Source of the DNA: Bacteroidales bacterium UBA2287
GTDB taxonomy: Bacteria; Bacteroidota; Bacteroidia; Bacteroidales; Tenuifilaceae
Reading direction: 5' to 3'
Assembly: GCA_002345675.1 (NCBI GenBank)
Contig: DDWL01000038.1
Coordinates: forward strand, 62,001 to 126,000
Length of the DNA: 64,000 bases
Below are positions 42,030-49,703 of this stretch, one piece after another (positions within the stretch are counted from its first letter, which is position 1; every line of letters starts with the position of its first letter). The notes beneath the pieces were generated by a model. That model was given only the letters and a program-made list of their open reading frames with translations. It searched no databases and was not told the DNA's origin. The translations under genes were made by a program, and so were the position numbers.

Positions 42030-42196
42030 TATCACGCAAAGCCGCAAAGCCGCAAAGGCGCAAAGCCGCAAAAATTCTGTGAACTCAAAGAAGAACGCAA
42101 ATGAAAAAAATCCGATGGTTCGTTGGAAAATGGGTTTGTTTTAATAATCAAGAAAATGCGTCTTTGCTCCCGATAGTTATCGGGATCTGCGTGAAA
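42030..42196. repeat. CGCAAAGCC repeat element with nested CCCGATAGTTATCGGG
   Basis: Left end CACGCAAAGCCGCAAAGCC units (42034-42072); right end CTGCGTGAAAT (42187-42197), complementary to the left end motif. The 16-bp palindrome at 42169-42184 is nested inside, just before the right end. Confidence 0.7.
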
Positions 42197-42211
42197 TAAA
42201 AATTTACCCCC

Positions 42212-43282
42212 ATGAAATTCTACAACTGCCACATTCACACATTTAGGAATATCGATGTTCCCGACAGGTTTCTTCCGTTTTCCTTAGTTCGAGTTCTTCG
42301 GTATGCATTGGGCTATAAAATTGTTACCTGGTTTCTTAAATATTTAATTCCATTTACCGACAACGACTTGCTGGATCGATATGCCAGATTCGTTAGCATT
42401 GGTGTTAAGTCATCGCAAGCTGAAATTTTTGCTGGTTGTGCACAATTTTATCCGAAGGATACAATGTTTGCGGTTTTGGCCATGGACTTAGCGTATATGA
42501 AGGCTGGTAAAGTTAAGCGAACATATAAGGAGCAACTTGAGGAACTTGCAAATCTTTCCAAAACAACAGGTTGTATTTCCCCCTTTTTTCATGCCGACCC
42601 ACGACGTGAAAACTGTTTCGAACTTTTTAAGTATGCCATTGAGGAGCTTGGCTTTAAAGGGTTGAAAATTTACCCAAATATTGGCTACTTACCGTTCGAT
42701 GAGCGATTGAATTCAATTTACGCATACTGTCAAAGCAATGGAATCCCAGTAATTGTACACGGAAGTCCCCGAAACTCGGTTTACTTCAGGGGTTCAAATA
42801 AGGAGATACTTCAACTTCTCGAAGGTTCAGTGGTGCCAATTGAAACTAAGGGAAAATCGAATAAAGAACTTTGCTCATATTTTTCTCATCCGCTTAATTA
42901 CGAGCAGGTTATTAAGTCGTTTCCTCAATTAAAGTACTGCATTGCTCATTTTGGATCGGAGCATTACTGGCGAGAATTCATTCAAAATCCTTGCTCGCCC
43001 GACAATTGGCTTATTCACGTTCAACGACTTATAAGCGAGTACAATAATGTTTATACCGATGTGTCGTTTACCATGAATAACAGGGATTTGTTTCCCCTTT
43101 TAAAAATTCTTATGAACGACCCACTTATTCGGCAAAAGGTGCTATTTGGTTCCGATTATTATATGGTTGAAACTATTGCTAATGAGCGAGTTTTTGGTCT
43201 CGACTTAAGAGCTTTTTTAGGAGAAGAAATGTTTAGGGATATTGCCGAAGTAAACCCCCAGCGATTTCTTTTAAATATTTAG
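42212..43282 (+). CDS. Amidohydrolase-2 family metal-dependent hydrolase
   Basis: A 356-residue TIM-barrel amidohydrolase: first-strand NCHIHTF metal pair (residues 5-11), GFKGLKIYPNIGYLPFD (about 150), PVIVHGSP (about 180), CIAHFGS (about 250) and VLFGSDYYMVE (about 310) with the last metal Asp. Related enzymes are decarboxylases and hydrolases of aromatic or lactone substrates; the substrate cannot be read. It lies downstream of hydA but is separated by a repeat, so co-transcription is uncertain. Confidence 0.85.
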   Translation: MKFYNCHIHTFRNIDVPDRFLPFSLVRVLRYALGYKIVTWFLKYLIPFTDNDLLDRYARFVSIGVKSSQAEIFAGCAQFYPKDTMFAVLAMDLAYMKAGKVKRTYKEQLEELANLSKTTGCISPFFHADPRRENCFELFKYAIEELGFKGLKIYPNIGYLPFDERLNSIYAYCQSNGIPVIVHGSPRNSVYFRGSNKEILQLLEGSVVPIETKGKSNKELCSYFSHPLNYEQVIKSFPQLKYCIAHFGSEHYWREFIQNPCSPDNWLIHVQRLISEYNNVYTDVSFTMNNRDLFPLLKILMNDPLIRQKVLFGSDYYMVETIANERVFGLDLRAFLGEEMFRDIAEVNPQRFLLNI

Positions 43283-43294
43283 AGATTTCCTGTC

Positions 43295-43470
43295 GTCATT
43301 GCGAATACACCGTTTTTTGGTGTATGAAGCAATCTTTAACTATCTGCTTATTAACAGATTGGTTGGCTTCGCCGAACCCTTCGGGTTTCGCAAAGTACGC
43401 TCGCAATGACTGTTCTTCTTTGTCATCACCCCTTTATGTTCAAAAAAGTTGGGTGGGGTCTCGCAATGAC
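43295..43470. repeat. GTCATTGCGA-type inverted repeat element
   Basis: GTCATTGCGA at 43295-43304 is matched by the inverse TCGCAATGAC at 43401-43410 and 43461-43470. Inside are GAAGCAATC, a TACACC/GGTGTA hairpin (about 43305-43324) and GGCTTCGCC/CCCTTCGGG hairpins. Elements of this type are scattered in many bacterial genomes. The remaining bases to the next promoter are AT-rich and featureless. Confidence 0.8.
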
Positions 43471-43644
43471 GTATTTAAAGACAGATACTACTTAAAAGCT
43501 GTTTAAATTATTGGTGTTTTTATTATTTAGATATATTTTTACATTAAATTGATATTCAAAATATTATAAGATTATTGTTTGTTAATAATAAAACAAAACT
43601 AAACCTCTTTACATATTTTAAAAACATACAAGGTCATTTTTTTC

Positions 43645-43652
43645 TACTTTTG
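43645..43652 (+). promoter_or_regulatory. -7 box of the deoxyhypusine-synthase-like gene
   Basis: TACTTTTG matches TAnnTTTG; leader about 25 nt to the ATG at 43684. Confidence 0.5.
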
Positions 43653-43683
43653 CAAAATATTATCAACCTAATACAATTTGGAA

Positions 43684-44661
43684 ATGAATCAGCATAAGCC
43701 AATAAGTTCGTTTATTGAAAAACACTACCTGCATTTTAATGCTGCAAGCCTTGTCGATGCCGCTAAAGCATACAAAACTCACGTTGAAAGCGGAAAAAAA
43801 ATGATGATTACCCTTGCTGGTGCAATGAGCACAGCTGAATTGGGTATTAGTCTCGCCGAAATGATTCGTCAGGATAAAGTACAGATTATCTCGTGCACCG
43901 GCGCTAACCTCGAAGAGGATATAATGAACCTAGTGGCCCACAGCCACTACAAGCGCGTTCCTAATTACCGCGACTTAACTCCCGAACAGGAGTGGGATTT
44001 ACTTCAGAGTGGGCTAAACAGGGTTACCGATACTTGTATTCCCGAAGAGGAGGCTTTTCGCCGTCTTCAAAAGCATCTTTTCGATATCTGGAAAGACGCA
44101 GAGGATAAAGGCGAGCGCTATTTTCCTCACGAGTTCATGTTTAAAATGCTTAAAAGTGGCGTTTTAGAGCAATACTACGAAATTGACCCCAAGAACGCCT
44201 GGATGATTGCTGCCGCCGAAAAGAATATTCCTATGATCGTTCCTGGCTGGGAAGATTCGACTATGGGTAATATTTTTGCTTCGTACTGCATTACTGGCGA
44301 GCTAAAGCCATCGACCATGAAGAGTGGTATTGAGTACATGATTTTCCTTGCCGATTGGTATACCAAAAATGCTGGAAAAGATGGAATTGGATTTTTCCAA
44401 GTTGGCGGAGGAATTGCTGGCGATTTCCCAATTTGCGTTGTTCCTATGCTGCATCAGGATCTCGAAAGAGACACGATTCCATTCTGGAGTTACTTTTGTC
44501 AAATTAGCGACTCCACAACCAGCTACGGATCATACTCAGGCGCTGTGCCAAACGAAAAAATTACCTGGGGAAAGCTTAATATCGACACCCCAAAATTCAT
44601 TATCGAGTCCGACGCCAGCATAGTTGCTCCACTTGTATTTGCCTATATTTTAGGCTGGTAA
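43684..44661 (+). CDS. Deoxyhypusine synthase-like protein
   Basis: A 325-residue member of the deoxyhypusine synthase family, NAD-dependent enzymes that transfer the aminobutyl group of spermidine. The catalytic lysine is kept as Lys297 in TWGKLNIDTP, and the NAD-site patterns SCTGANLEED, VPGWEDSTMGN, VGGGIAGDFPI and ISDSTTSYGSYSGA are present. Bacteria have no eIF5A precursor, so the acceptor must differ. Homospermidine or another polyamine product is a reasonable guess. ATG 43684 is preferred to a TTG two codons earlier. Confidence 0.88.
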   Translation: MNQHKPISSFIEKHYLHFNAASLVDAAKAYKTHVESGKKMMITLAGAMSTAELGISLAEMIRQDKVQIISCTGANLEEDIMNLVAHSHYKRVPNYRDLTPEQEWDLLQSGLNRVTDTCIPEEEAFRRLQKHLFDIWKDAEDKGERYFPHEFMFKMLKSGVLEQYYEIDPKNAWMIAAAEKNIPMIVPGWEDSTMGNIFASYCITGELKPSTMKSGIEYMIFLADWYTKNAGKDGIGFFQVGGGIAGDFPICVVPMLHQDLERDTIPFWSYFCQISDSTTSYGSYSGAVPNEKITWGKLNIDTPKFIIESDASIVAPLVFAYILGW

Positions 44662-44726
44662 CAAGTAATTGAAATTTGTGCTGCTTTAAATATTGGGGTA
44701 AAGCATAATTTGGCTTAACTCTTTTA

Positions 44727-44734
44727 TACATTTG
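44727..44734 (+). promoter_or_regulatory. -7 box of tRNA-Thr
   Basis: TACATTTG, an exact TAnnTTTG match, ends 11 bp before the tRNA 5' end. Confidence 0.55.
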
Positions 44735-44745
44735 TCGCACAAAAC

Positions 44746-44818
44746 GCCTCTTTAGCTCAGCTGGTAGAGCAGCTCATTCGTAATGAGCAGGTCGTGGGTT
44801 CGAGTCCCATGAGAGGCT
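44746..44818 (+). tRNA. tRNA-Thr (CGT anticodon)
   Basis: A complete cloverleaf of 73 nt. Acceptor stem GCCTCTT with GAGAGGC; D-arm with AGCTCAGCTGGTAGAGC; anticodon stem GCTCA/TGAGC with loop TTCGTAA, anticodon CGT, reading ACG (Thr); T-arm GTGGGTTCGAGTCCCAT. Discriminator base T. The 3' CCA is not encoded and must be added. Confidence 0.96.
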
Positions 44819-44847
44819 CAAAATAAAGCTGTCTCAAAAGAATATTT

Positions 44848-44977
44848 AACCACAAATCCCGATAACTATCGGGAGCAAAGAAACAACAAACCCCGATATT
44901 TATCGGGAACAAAGTCAACACACACATATACAGTTCTTTGTGAACTTTGTGTGGAGCCTTAGTGCACTTTGTGGTTA
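44848..44977. repeat. CACAAAG-type inverted repeat with two nested CCCGATA palindromes
   Basis: Ends AACCACAAA (44848-44856) and CTTTGTGGTT (44967-44976). Nested within are TCCCGATA-AC-TATCGGGA (44857-44874) and CCCGATATTTATCGGG (44892-44907). Same outer family as 31111-31221. Confidence 0.8.
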
Positions 44978-45018
44978 GGCGTTTGAACTAATGAAACAGC
45001 CCTTCAATTTTCTCCCAA

Positions 45019-46266
45019 ATGAATGCCGCAATTTTAACCATTGGAACCGAAATACTTATTGGTCAAGTAATCGATACCAATTCTGCCTGGATGGCCAATG
45101 AGCTAAACCAAATAGGGGTTAGTATTCAAACTATCATCTCAATTTCCGATTCCGGTGATGAAATTAAAAGCACTGTAGAACAATTACTTAACAAGTACGA
45201 TTTGGTGTTGGTTACCGGCGGTCTTGGCCCAACAAGCGACGATATAACTACTCAGATTCTTTGCGAAGTATTCAACTCAAAACTAGTTTTTCACGAACTC
45301 ACACTTCAGCATATCGAGAGTATTTTTGCCAAACGTAACCTTCCATTAACCGAGTTAAACCGAAATCAGGCCTTGGTTCCCGAGTGCTGCGAAGTGCTTT
45401 TTAACTCAAACGGTACCGCTCCAGGAATGTGGTTTACAAAAAACTGTAGCATTCTTGTAGCAATGCCTGGCGTGCCATTCGAAATGAAAGGCATTATGGA
45501 GCAATACGTAATTCCTAAACTAGCTGCATTACGAAAAGATAGCGTAATTGTTCATAAAACCATTCAAACCTTTGGTTTGCCCGAGTCGTTTTTAGCCCAA
45601 AAACTCGAGGAATGGGAGCGAGACATGCCGTCATCAATTTCTATTGCCTATTTACCTAGTCCCATATCAATTCGAGTTAGACTTTCTTCAGTTGGAACCA
45701 ATAAAGTTGAAATTGAAAAAGCCATTGACCAGCAGGTTCAAAAGCTACTGACAATCATTCCAAATTATGTTTTTGGCTTCGACGACGACTCGTTAGCTTC
45801 TGCTGTGGGTGTTCTTTTAAATAAGTATGGTAAATCGCTTTCCCTTGCCGAAAGTTGCACAGGAGGTACAATTTCTCAGCTAATTACTCAAATTTCTGGT
45901 TCGTCGGCATACTATAAAGGTGGAGTAGTTGCCTATTCAAACGAAATAAAAGTTAACTTTTTAAATGTTGACAATGCTCTTATTATTGAGCATGGCGCTG
46001 TAAGCCAGCAAGTTGTTGAAGCAATGGCAAACGGGGTAAGAGCAAAGTTTAAAACGGATTATTCAATAGCCACCTCGGGAATTGCTGGTCCAACAGGAGC
46101 AACCCCTGGAAAGCCTGTTGGCTTAGTGTGGATAGCCGTTTCGACACCCGAGGGAACAATAAGCAAGTCCTTTGCTTTTAGCAACGATCGCGAGCGAAAT
46201 ATATTACGCAGCTCAGTAACAGCCTTAAATATGTTGCGATTGGAACTCGTAATACTGACAAAATAG
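45019..46266 (+). CDS. cinA: CinA family protein (NMN deamidase)
   Basis: CinA recycles pyridine nucleotides. The 415-residue protein has both halves: an N-terminal molybdopterin-binding-like domain with LVTGGLGPTSDD (about residue 65) and a C-terminal PncC nicotinamide-mononucleotide amidohydrolase with LAESCTGGTISQLIT (about 275) and ATSGIAGPTGATPGKPVGLVWIA (about 352). In some bacteria it is competence- or damage-induced; here it precedes the rpmB cluster but with a 128-bp gap. Confidence 0.95.
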   Translation: MNAAILTIGTEILIGQVIDTNSAWMANELNQIGVSIQTIISISDSGDEIKSTVEQLLNKYDLVLVTGGLGPTSDDITTQILCEVFNSKLVFHELTLQHIESIFAKRNLPLTELNRNQALVPECCEVLFNSNGTAPGMWFTKNCSILVAMPGVPFEMKGIMEQYVIPKLAALRKDSVIVHKTIQTFGLPESFLAQKLEEWERDMPSSISIAYLPSPISIRVRLSSVGTNKVEIEKAIDQQVQKLLTIIPNYVFGFDDDSLASAVGVLLNKYGKSLSLAESCTGGTISQLITQISGSSAYYKGGVVAYSNEIKVNFLNVDNALIIEHGAVSQQVVEAMANGVRAKFKTDYSIATSGIAGPTGATPGKPVGLVWIAVSTPEGTISKSFAFSNDRERNILRSSVTALNMLRLELVILTK

Positions 46267-46394
46267 ACAATCATCAGTTTTTTTCAAATAAATGAAACTT
46301 TTAGTTGAATTTTTTTATAAAAAACTTTTTTTTTAAAATAAATATTGCGTCCTTTGCGCACTGTTTTTGAAACACATCAAATCGAAATAAAAAG

Positions 46395-46637
46395 ATGGCA
46401 CGCATTTGTGAAATTACCGGTAAAAAAATGATTGTAGGGAATAACGTATCCCACTCAAATCGCAGAACTAAAAGGAGATTTTATCCTAATTTGCAGAAGA
46501 AGAAATTCTTTCTAGAAGAGGAGAACCGTTGGGTTACCCTAAAGGTTTCAGCTGCAGGAATTCGCACAATTACCAAAAATGGCCTCTCGGCAACTCTAAA
46601 GACTGCTGAAGCTAAAGGACTTATTAACATCTATTAA
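46395..46637 (+). CDS. rpmB: 50S ribosomal protein L28
   Basis: An 80-residue L28 with the standard opening ARICEITGKKMIVGNNVSHSNRRTKRRFYPNLQ and the RWVTLKVSAAGIRTITKNGL segment. It starts the cluster rpmB-rpmG-DUF4295, with 12 bp to rpmG. Confidence 0.97.
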   Translation: MARICEITGKKMIVGNNVSHSNRRTKRRFYPNLQKKKFFLEEENRWVTLKVSAAGIRTITKNGLSATLKTAEAKGLINIY

Positions 46638-46649
46638 TGTATTACTGCA

Positions 46650-46832
46650 ATGGCAAAAAAAGGTAACAGGGTACAAGTAATACTTGAGTGCACCGAGCAT
46701 AAAGATTCAGGAATGGCCGGTACTTCAAGGTATATTACCACCAAAAACAAGAAAAACGATCCTGAGAGAATGGAACGTAAAAAATTCAATCCTATCCTTA
46801 GGAAAGTAACCTTACATCGTGAAATTAAATAA
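46650..46832 (+). CDS. rpmG: 50S ribosomal protein L33
   Basis: A 60-residue L33 (KKGNRVQVILECTEH at the start, RKFNPILRKVTLHREIK-like end). It has lost the usual zinc-binding cysteines except Cys15, as in zinc-independent L33 versions. It lies between rpmB and DUF4295. Confidence 0.96.
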   Translation: MAKKGNRVQVILECTEHKDSGMAGTSRYITTKNKKNDPERMERKKFNPILRKVTLHREIK

Positions 46833-46844
46833 ATCCTATTAACA

Positions 46845-47000
46845 ATGGCTAAGAAAGTAGTTGCATCGATGCAAAAAGGTGCCGGTAGGGTTAACACCAA
46901 ATGCATCAAGTTAGAAAGGTCACCAAAAACAGGAGCTTATAGCTTCCGTGAAGAAATGGTACCTAATGCTGAAGTAAAGAACTTCTTTGAAGGTAAATAA
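46845..47000 (+). CDS. DUF4295 small basic protein
   Basis: A 51-residue basic protein starting MAKKVVASMQKGAGRVNTK and ending EMVPNAEVKNFFEGK. It is the DUF4295 family, found after rpmG in Bacteroidota and sometimes suggested to be a ribosome-associated protein. It is 12 bp after rpmG and ends at a terminator. Confidence 0.92.
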   Translation: MAKKVVASMQKGAGRVNTKCIKLERSPKTGAYSFREEMVPNAEVKNFFEGK

Positions 47001-47026
47001 TTCCTTCTTATTTAAAATAGTGCCAT

Positions 47027-47057
47027 AAAAGCTTCCTTTTTATTGGGAAGCTTTTTT
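47027..47057 (+). terminator. Terminator of the rpmB-rpmG-DUF4295 operon
   Basis: AAAAGCTTCC (47027-47036) pairs with GGAAGCTTTT (47046-47055), with a T tract. Confidence 0.85.
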
Positions 47058-47089
47058 GCTTTTAAGTACTTTTCGCTAAATATTTGGTT

Positions 47090-48040
47090 ATGGGATTACT
47101 CGGTTTTTTTTCTCGTGAAAACAAGGAATCGCTCGATAAGGGTCTGGAAAAGACTAAAGTAACGCTCTTTTCTAAGCTTTCTCGTGCTGTTGCTGGTAAG
47201 TCGAAAGTTGACGACGAGGTACTCGACAACCTAGAGGAGGTGCTTATTTCGTCCGATGTGGGCGTTGAAACAACAATTCGAATTATTAACCGAATACAAG
47301 AGAGGGTTTCGAGGGACAAGTACATAAATACCTCGGAGTTAAACCAAATACTTAAATCGGAAATAGCTGAACTGCTGGCCGAAAGCAATATCAGTGCGGA
47401 CGAGGAGTTTCTTAAAACATCAAATGGCGATCCGTATGTTATTATGGTTGTTGGAGTTAACGGTGTTGGGAAAACAACAACTATTGGTAAACTGGCTCAT
47501 ATGTTTAAAGGAATGGGCAAAACGGTTTACATTGGTGCAGCCGATACGTTTAGGGCTGCGGCTGTTGATCAGCTTACCATTTGGGCCGATAGAGTTGGTG
47601 TTCCCATTGTTAAGCAGGCTATGGGTTCCGATCCTGCCGCTGTTGCATTCGATGCACTGTCGTCTGCAAAGGCAAATGCTGCCGATGTGGTTATAATCGA
47701 TACCGCTGGAAGGCTTCACAATAAGGTAAACCTTATGAGCGAACTTTCTAAAATTAAACGAGTTATGCAAAAAGTTGTGCCTAATGCTCCTCACGAAGTG
47801 CTTCTTGTACTCGATGGCAGTACTGGCCAAAATGCATTTGAGCAGGCAAAGCAGTTTACCTTGGCAACCGAAGTAACAGCTCTTGCAATAACAAAACTCG
47901 ATGGAACTGCTAAAGGTGGTGTGGTTCTAGGAATTTCCGATCAGTTTAAAATACCTGTTAAGTACATAGGAGTTGGCGAAAAGGTAACCGATCTTCAAAT
48001 ATTCGATAGAATGCTTTTCGTCGAATCGCTTTTTTCTTAA
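47090..48040 (+). CDS. ftsY: Signal recognition particle receptor FtsY
   Basis: FtsY is the membrane-associated GTPase that receives ribosome-SRP complexes for co-translational insertion. The 316-residue protein has a short acidic N-terminal part (no long A domain), then the NG domain: GVNGVGKTTTIGKLA (P-loop, about 122), DTFRAAAVDQL, DTAGRL (about 202), LDGSTGQNA and TKLDGTAKGG (about 262). ATG 47090 is chosen over a TTG two codons upstream. rimO follows after 19 bp. Confidence 0.96.
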   Translation: MGLLGFFSRENKESLDKGLEKTKVTLFSKLSRAVAGKSKVDDEVLDNLEEVLISSDVGVETTIRIINRIQERVSRDKYINTSELNQILKSEIAELLAESNISADEEFLKTSNGDPYVIMVVGVNGVGKTTTIGKLAHMFKGMGKTVYIGAADTFRAAAVDQLTIWADRVGVPIVKQAMGSDPAAVAFDALSSAKANAADVVIIDTAGRLHNKVNLMSELSKIKRVMQKVVPNAPHEVLLVLDGSTGQNAFEQAKQFTLATEVTALAITKLDGTAKGGVVLGISDQFKIPVKYIGVGEKVTDLQIFDRMLFVESLFS

Positions 48041-48059
48041 GTTTCAAATATTCCCATTA

Positions 48060-49370
48060 ATGGCATTAGGTAAGAAAAAAATAAACGTTGTAACCCTCGG
48101 TTGCTCTAAAAACCTTGTGGACTCTGAGTTTTTAATGAAGCAACTCGACGCAGGAGGATGGGAGGTTATTCACGATTCCGACGATCCGTCGGCTAAAGTA
48201 GTGGTAATTAATACCTGCGGATTTATTGCCGACGCCAAGGAGGAATCGGTTGAAACAATACTCAACTTTATTAGCGCTAAAAAGAAGGGGCAAATCGAGA
48301 AAGTTTTTGTTATGGGATGCCTTTCGCAGCGGTATAAAGACGATTTAGAAAAGGAAATTCCCGAAGTCGATGGCTTTTTTGGCGTTAGCCAACTTCCCGA
48401 AATACTTGCAAATCTAAATACAAAGGAGTCGCCCCAGCTAAGCAACGAAAGGCTTATTACTACTCCAAACCATTTTGCTTTTCTGAAAATTTCGGAGGGG
48501 TGCTCGTGGGGTTGCTCGTTTTGCGCAATTCCCTTAATTCGAGGAAAACATTTGTCGGTACCTATTCCTCAGCTTGTTGAACAGGCTGAAATACTTGCCA
48601 GTAATGGTGTTAAGGAGCTTATACTTATTGCTCAGGATTCGACTTTTTATGGAAAGGATATTTACGGAACTCGAAAAATTGCTGGGTTAATACAGGAGTT
48701 GAGCAAAATTAATGGGATTGAATGGATACGAATTCACTATGCTTATCCAGCAGGATTCCCAGTGGAGCTTCTTACCGAAATGGCTCAAAATTCGAAGGTT
48801 TGTAAGTATATCGACATTCCTTTTCAGCATATTAGCGATAGCGTTTTAAATGCAATGCGAAGGGGCATTACAAAGCAGGAAACCCTCGATTTAGTTACTA
48901 AAATTCGATATGAAGTTCCTAACATAGCAATTCGTACCACTTTACTTGTTGGTCATCCAAACGAAACCGAAAAGGACTTTGAGGAATTACTTGAATTCGT
49001 TAAGAGTTCAAAGTTCGAAAGGTTAGGCGTTTTTGCATATTCGCCCGAGGAGGGAACCCATTCGTTTACAATGCCCGATACCATTTCGCAAACCGAAAAG
49101 GAGCGGAGAGTAGGCATTTTAATGGAGATTCAACGAGAAATTTCAGCCGAAATTAACAGAAATAGAATTGGAAAGCAGTTCAAAGTAATTATTGATAGGG
49201 AAGAAGGTGAATACATTGTTGGTCGTTCGCAATTCGATTCCCCTGAGGTTGACACTGAAGTTCTGATTAGCAAAGCTAAAGCCAATAAAATTACTTTAGG
49301 TAGTTTTGTTACATGTAAAATTATCGAAGCCGACGATTACGATTTGTTTGGAGAGGTTGAAACCCCATAA
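48060..49370 (+). CDS. rimO: Ribosomal protein S12 methylthiotransferase
   Basis: RimO is a radical SAM enzyme adding a methylthio group to Asp of ribosomal protein S12. The 436-residue protein has the N-terminal UPF0004 domain with its three cysteines (TLGCSKN, NTCGF, GCLSQRY), the radical SAM CSWGCSFC (about residue 146) and a C-terminal TRAM domain (from about 375). It follows ftsY in the usual Bacteroidota order. Confidence 0.96.
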   Translation: MALGKKKINVVTLGCSKNLVDSEFLMKQLDAGGWEVIHDSDDPSAKVVVINTCGFIADAKEESVETILNFISAKKKGQIEKVFVMGCLSQRYKDDLEKEIPEVDGFFGVSQLPEILANLNTKESPQLSNERLITTPNHFAFLKISEGCSWGCSFCAIPLIRGKHLSVPIPQLVEQAEILASNGVKELILIAQDSTFYGKDIYGTRKIAGLIQELSKINGIEWIRIHYAYPAGFPVELLTEMAQNSKVCKYIDIPFQHISDSVLNAMRRGITKQETLDLVTKIRYEVPNIAIRTTLLVGHPNETEKDFEELLEFVKSSKFERLGVFAYSPEEGTHSFTMPDTISQTEKERRVGILMEIQREISAEINRNRIGKQFKVIIDREEGEYIVGRSQFDSPEVDTEVLISKAKANKITLGSFVTCKIIEADDYDLFGEVETP

Positions 49371-49649
49371 AATATGAATCAATTTCATCTATTGCAATTT
49401 TAATATCATATAATTATTTAAGCACCTTTTCGTTCGTAAAACAATTGGTTTTCTCTATCAACAACTCTTCTGAAAATTGGAAATTTTATAGCTTGATTTT
49501 CACCGAAGTCAACGGGATAATTGAAAAGTTATTATAGATTTTCTATCAAATTCATGTAGTTATCGAAGTTGTCCATTTGATAGAACTGGACAAGTATGGG
49601 TATCAATAAAATCGTGAAACCTATCAGTTAAAAATGATTCAATACATAA
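49371..49649. other. Spacer with a possible gene relic
   Basis: AT-rich DNA between rimO and the amylase gene. On the minus strand 49528-49418 a 36-residue frame reads LFNYPVDFGENQAIKFP...VVDRENQLFYERKGA and a stop, with protein-like composition but no start and stops just upstream. It may be the decayed end of a lost gene. Nothing else stands out. Confidence 0.25.
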
Positions 49650-49682
49650 AAAAGCGGTTACAAAACTGCAACCGCTTTTTTA
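49650..49682. terminator. Terminator of the sus-like operon
   Basis: AAAGCGGTT (49651-49659) pairs with AACCGCTTT (49670-49678), with flanking A and T tracts; it can serve both strands. Confidence 0.85.
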
Positions 49683-49703
49683 ATGTATTGAACTGGAAAG
49701 GAT

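Noticed and set aside
42169..42184. CCCGATAGTTATCGGG palindromes as rho-independent terminators
   Set aside because: No T tract follows, copies occur in both orientations and inside other repeats, so a dispersed repeat is a better description.
43324..43506. 60-codon plus-strand frame in the repeat before the deoxyhypusine-synthase-like gene
   Set aside because: It is made of the GTCATTGCGA repeat and its hairpins; composition is not protein-like.
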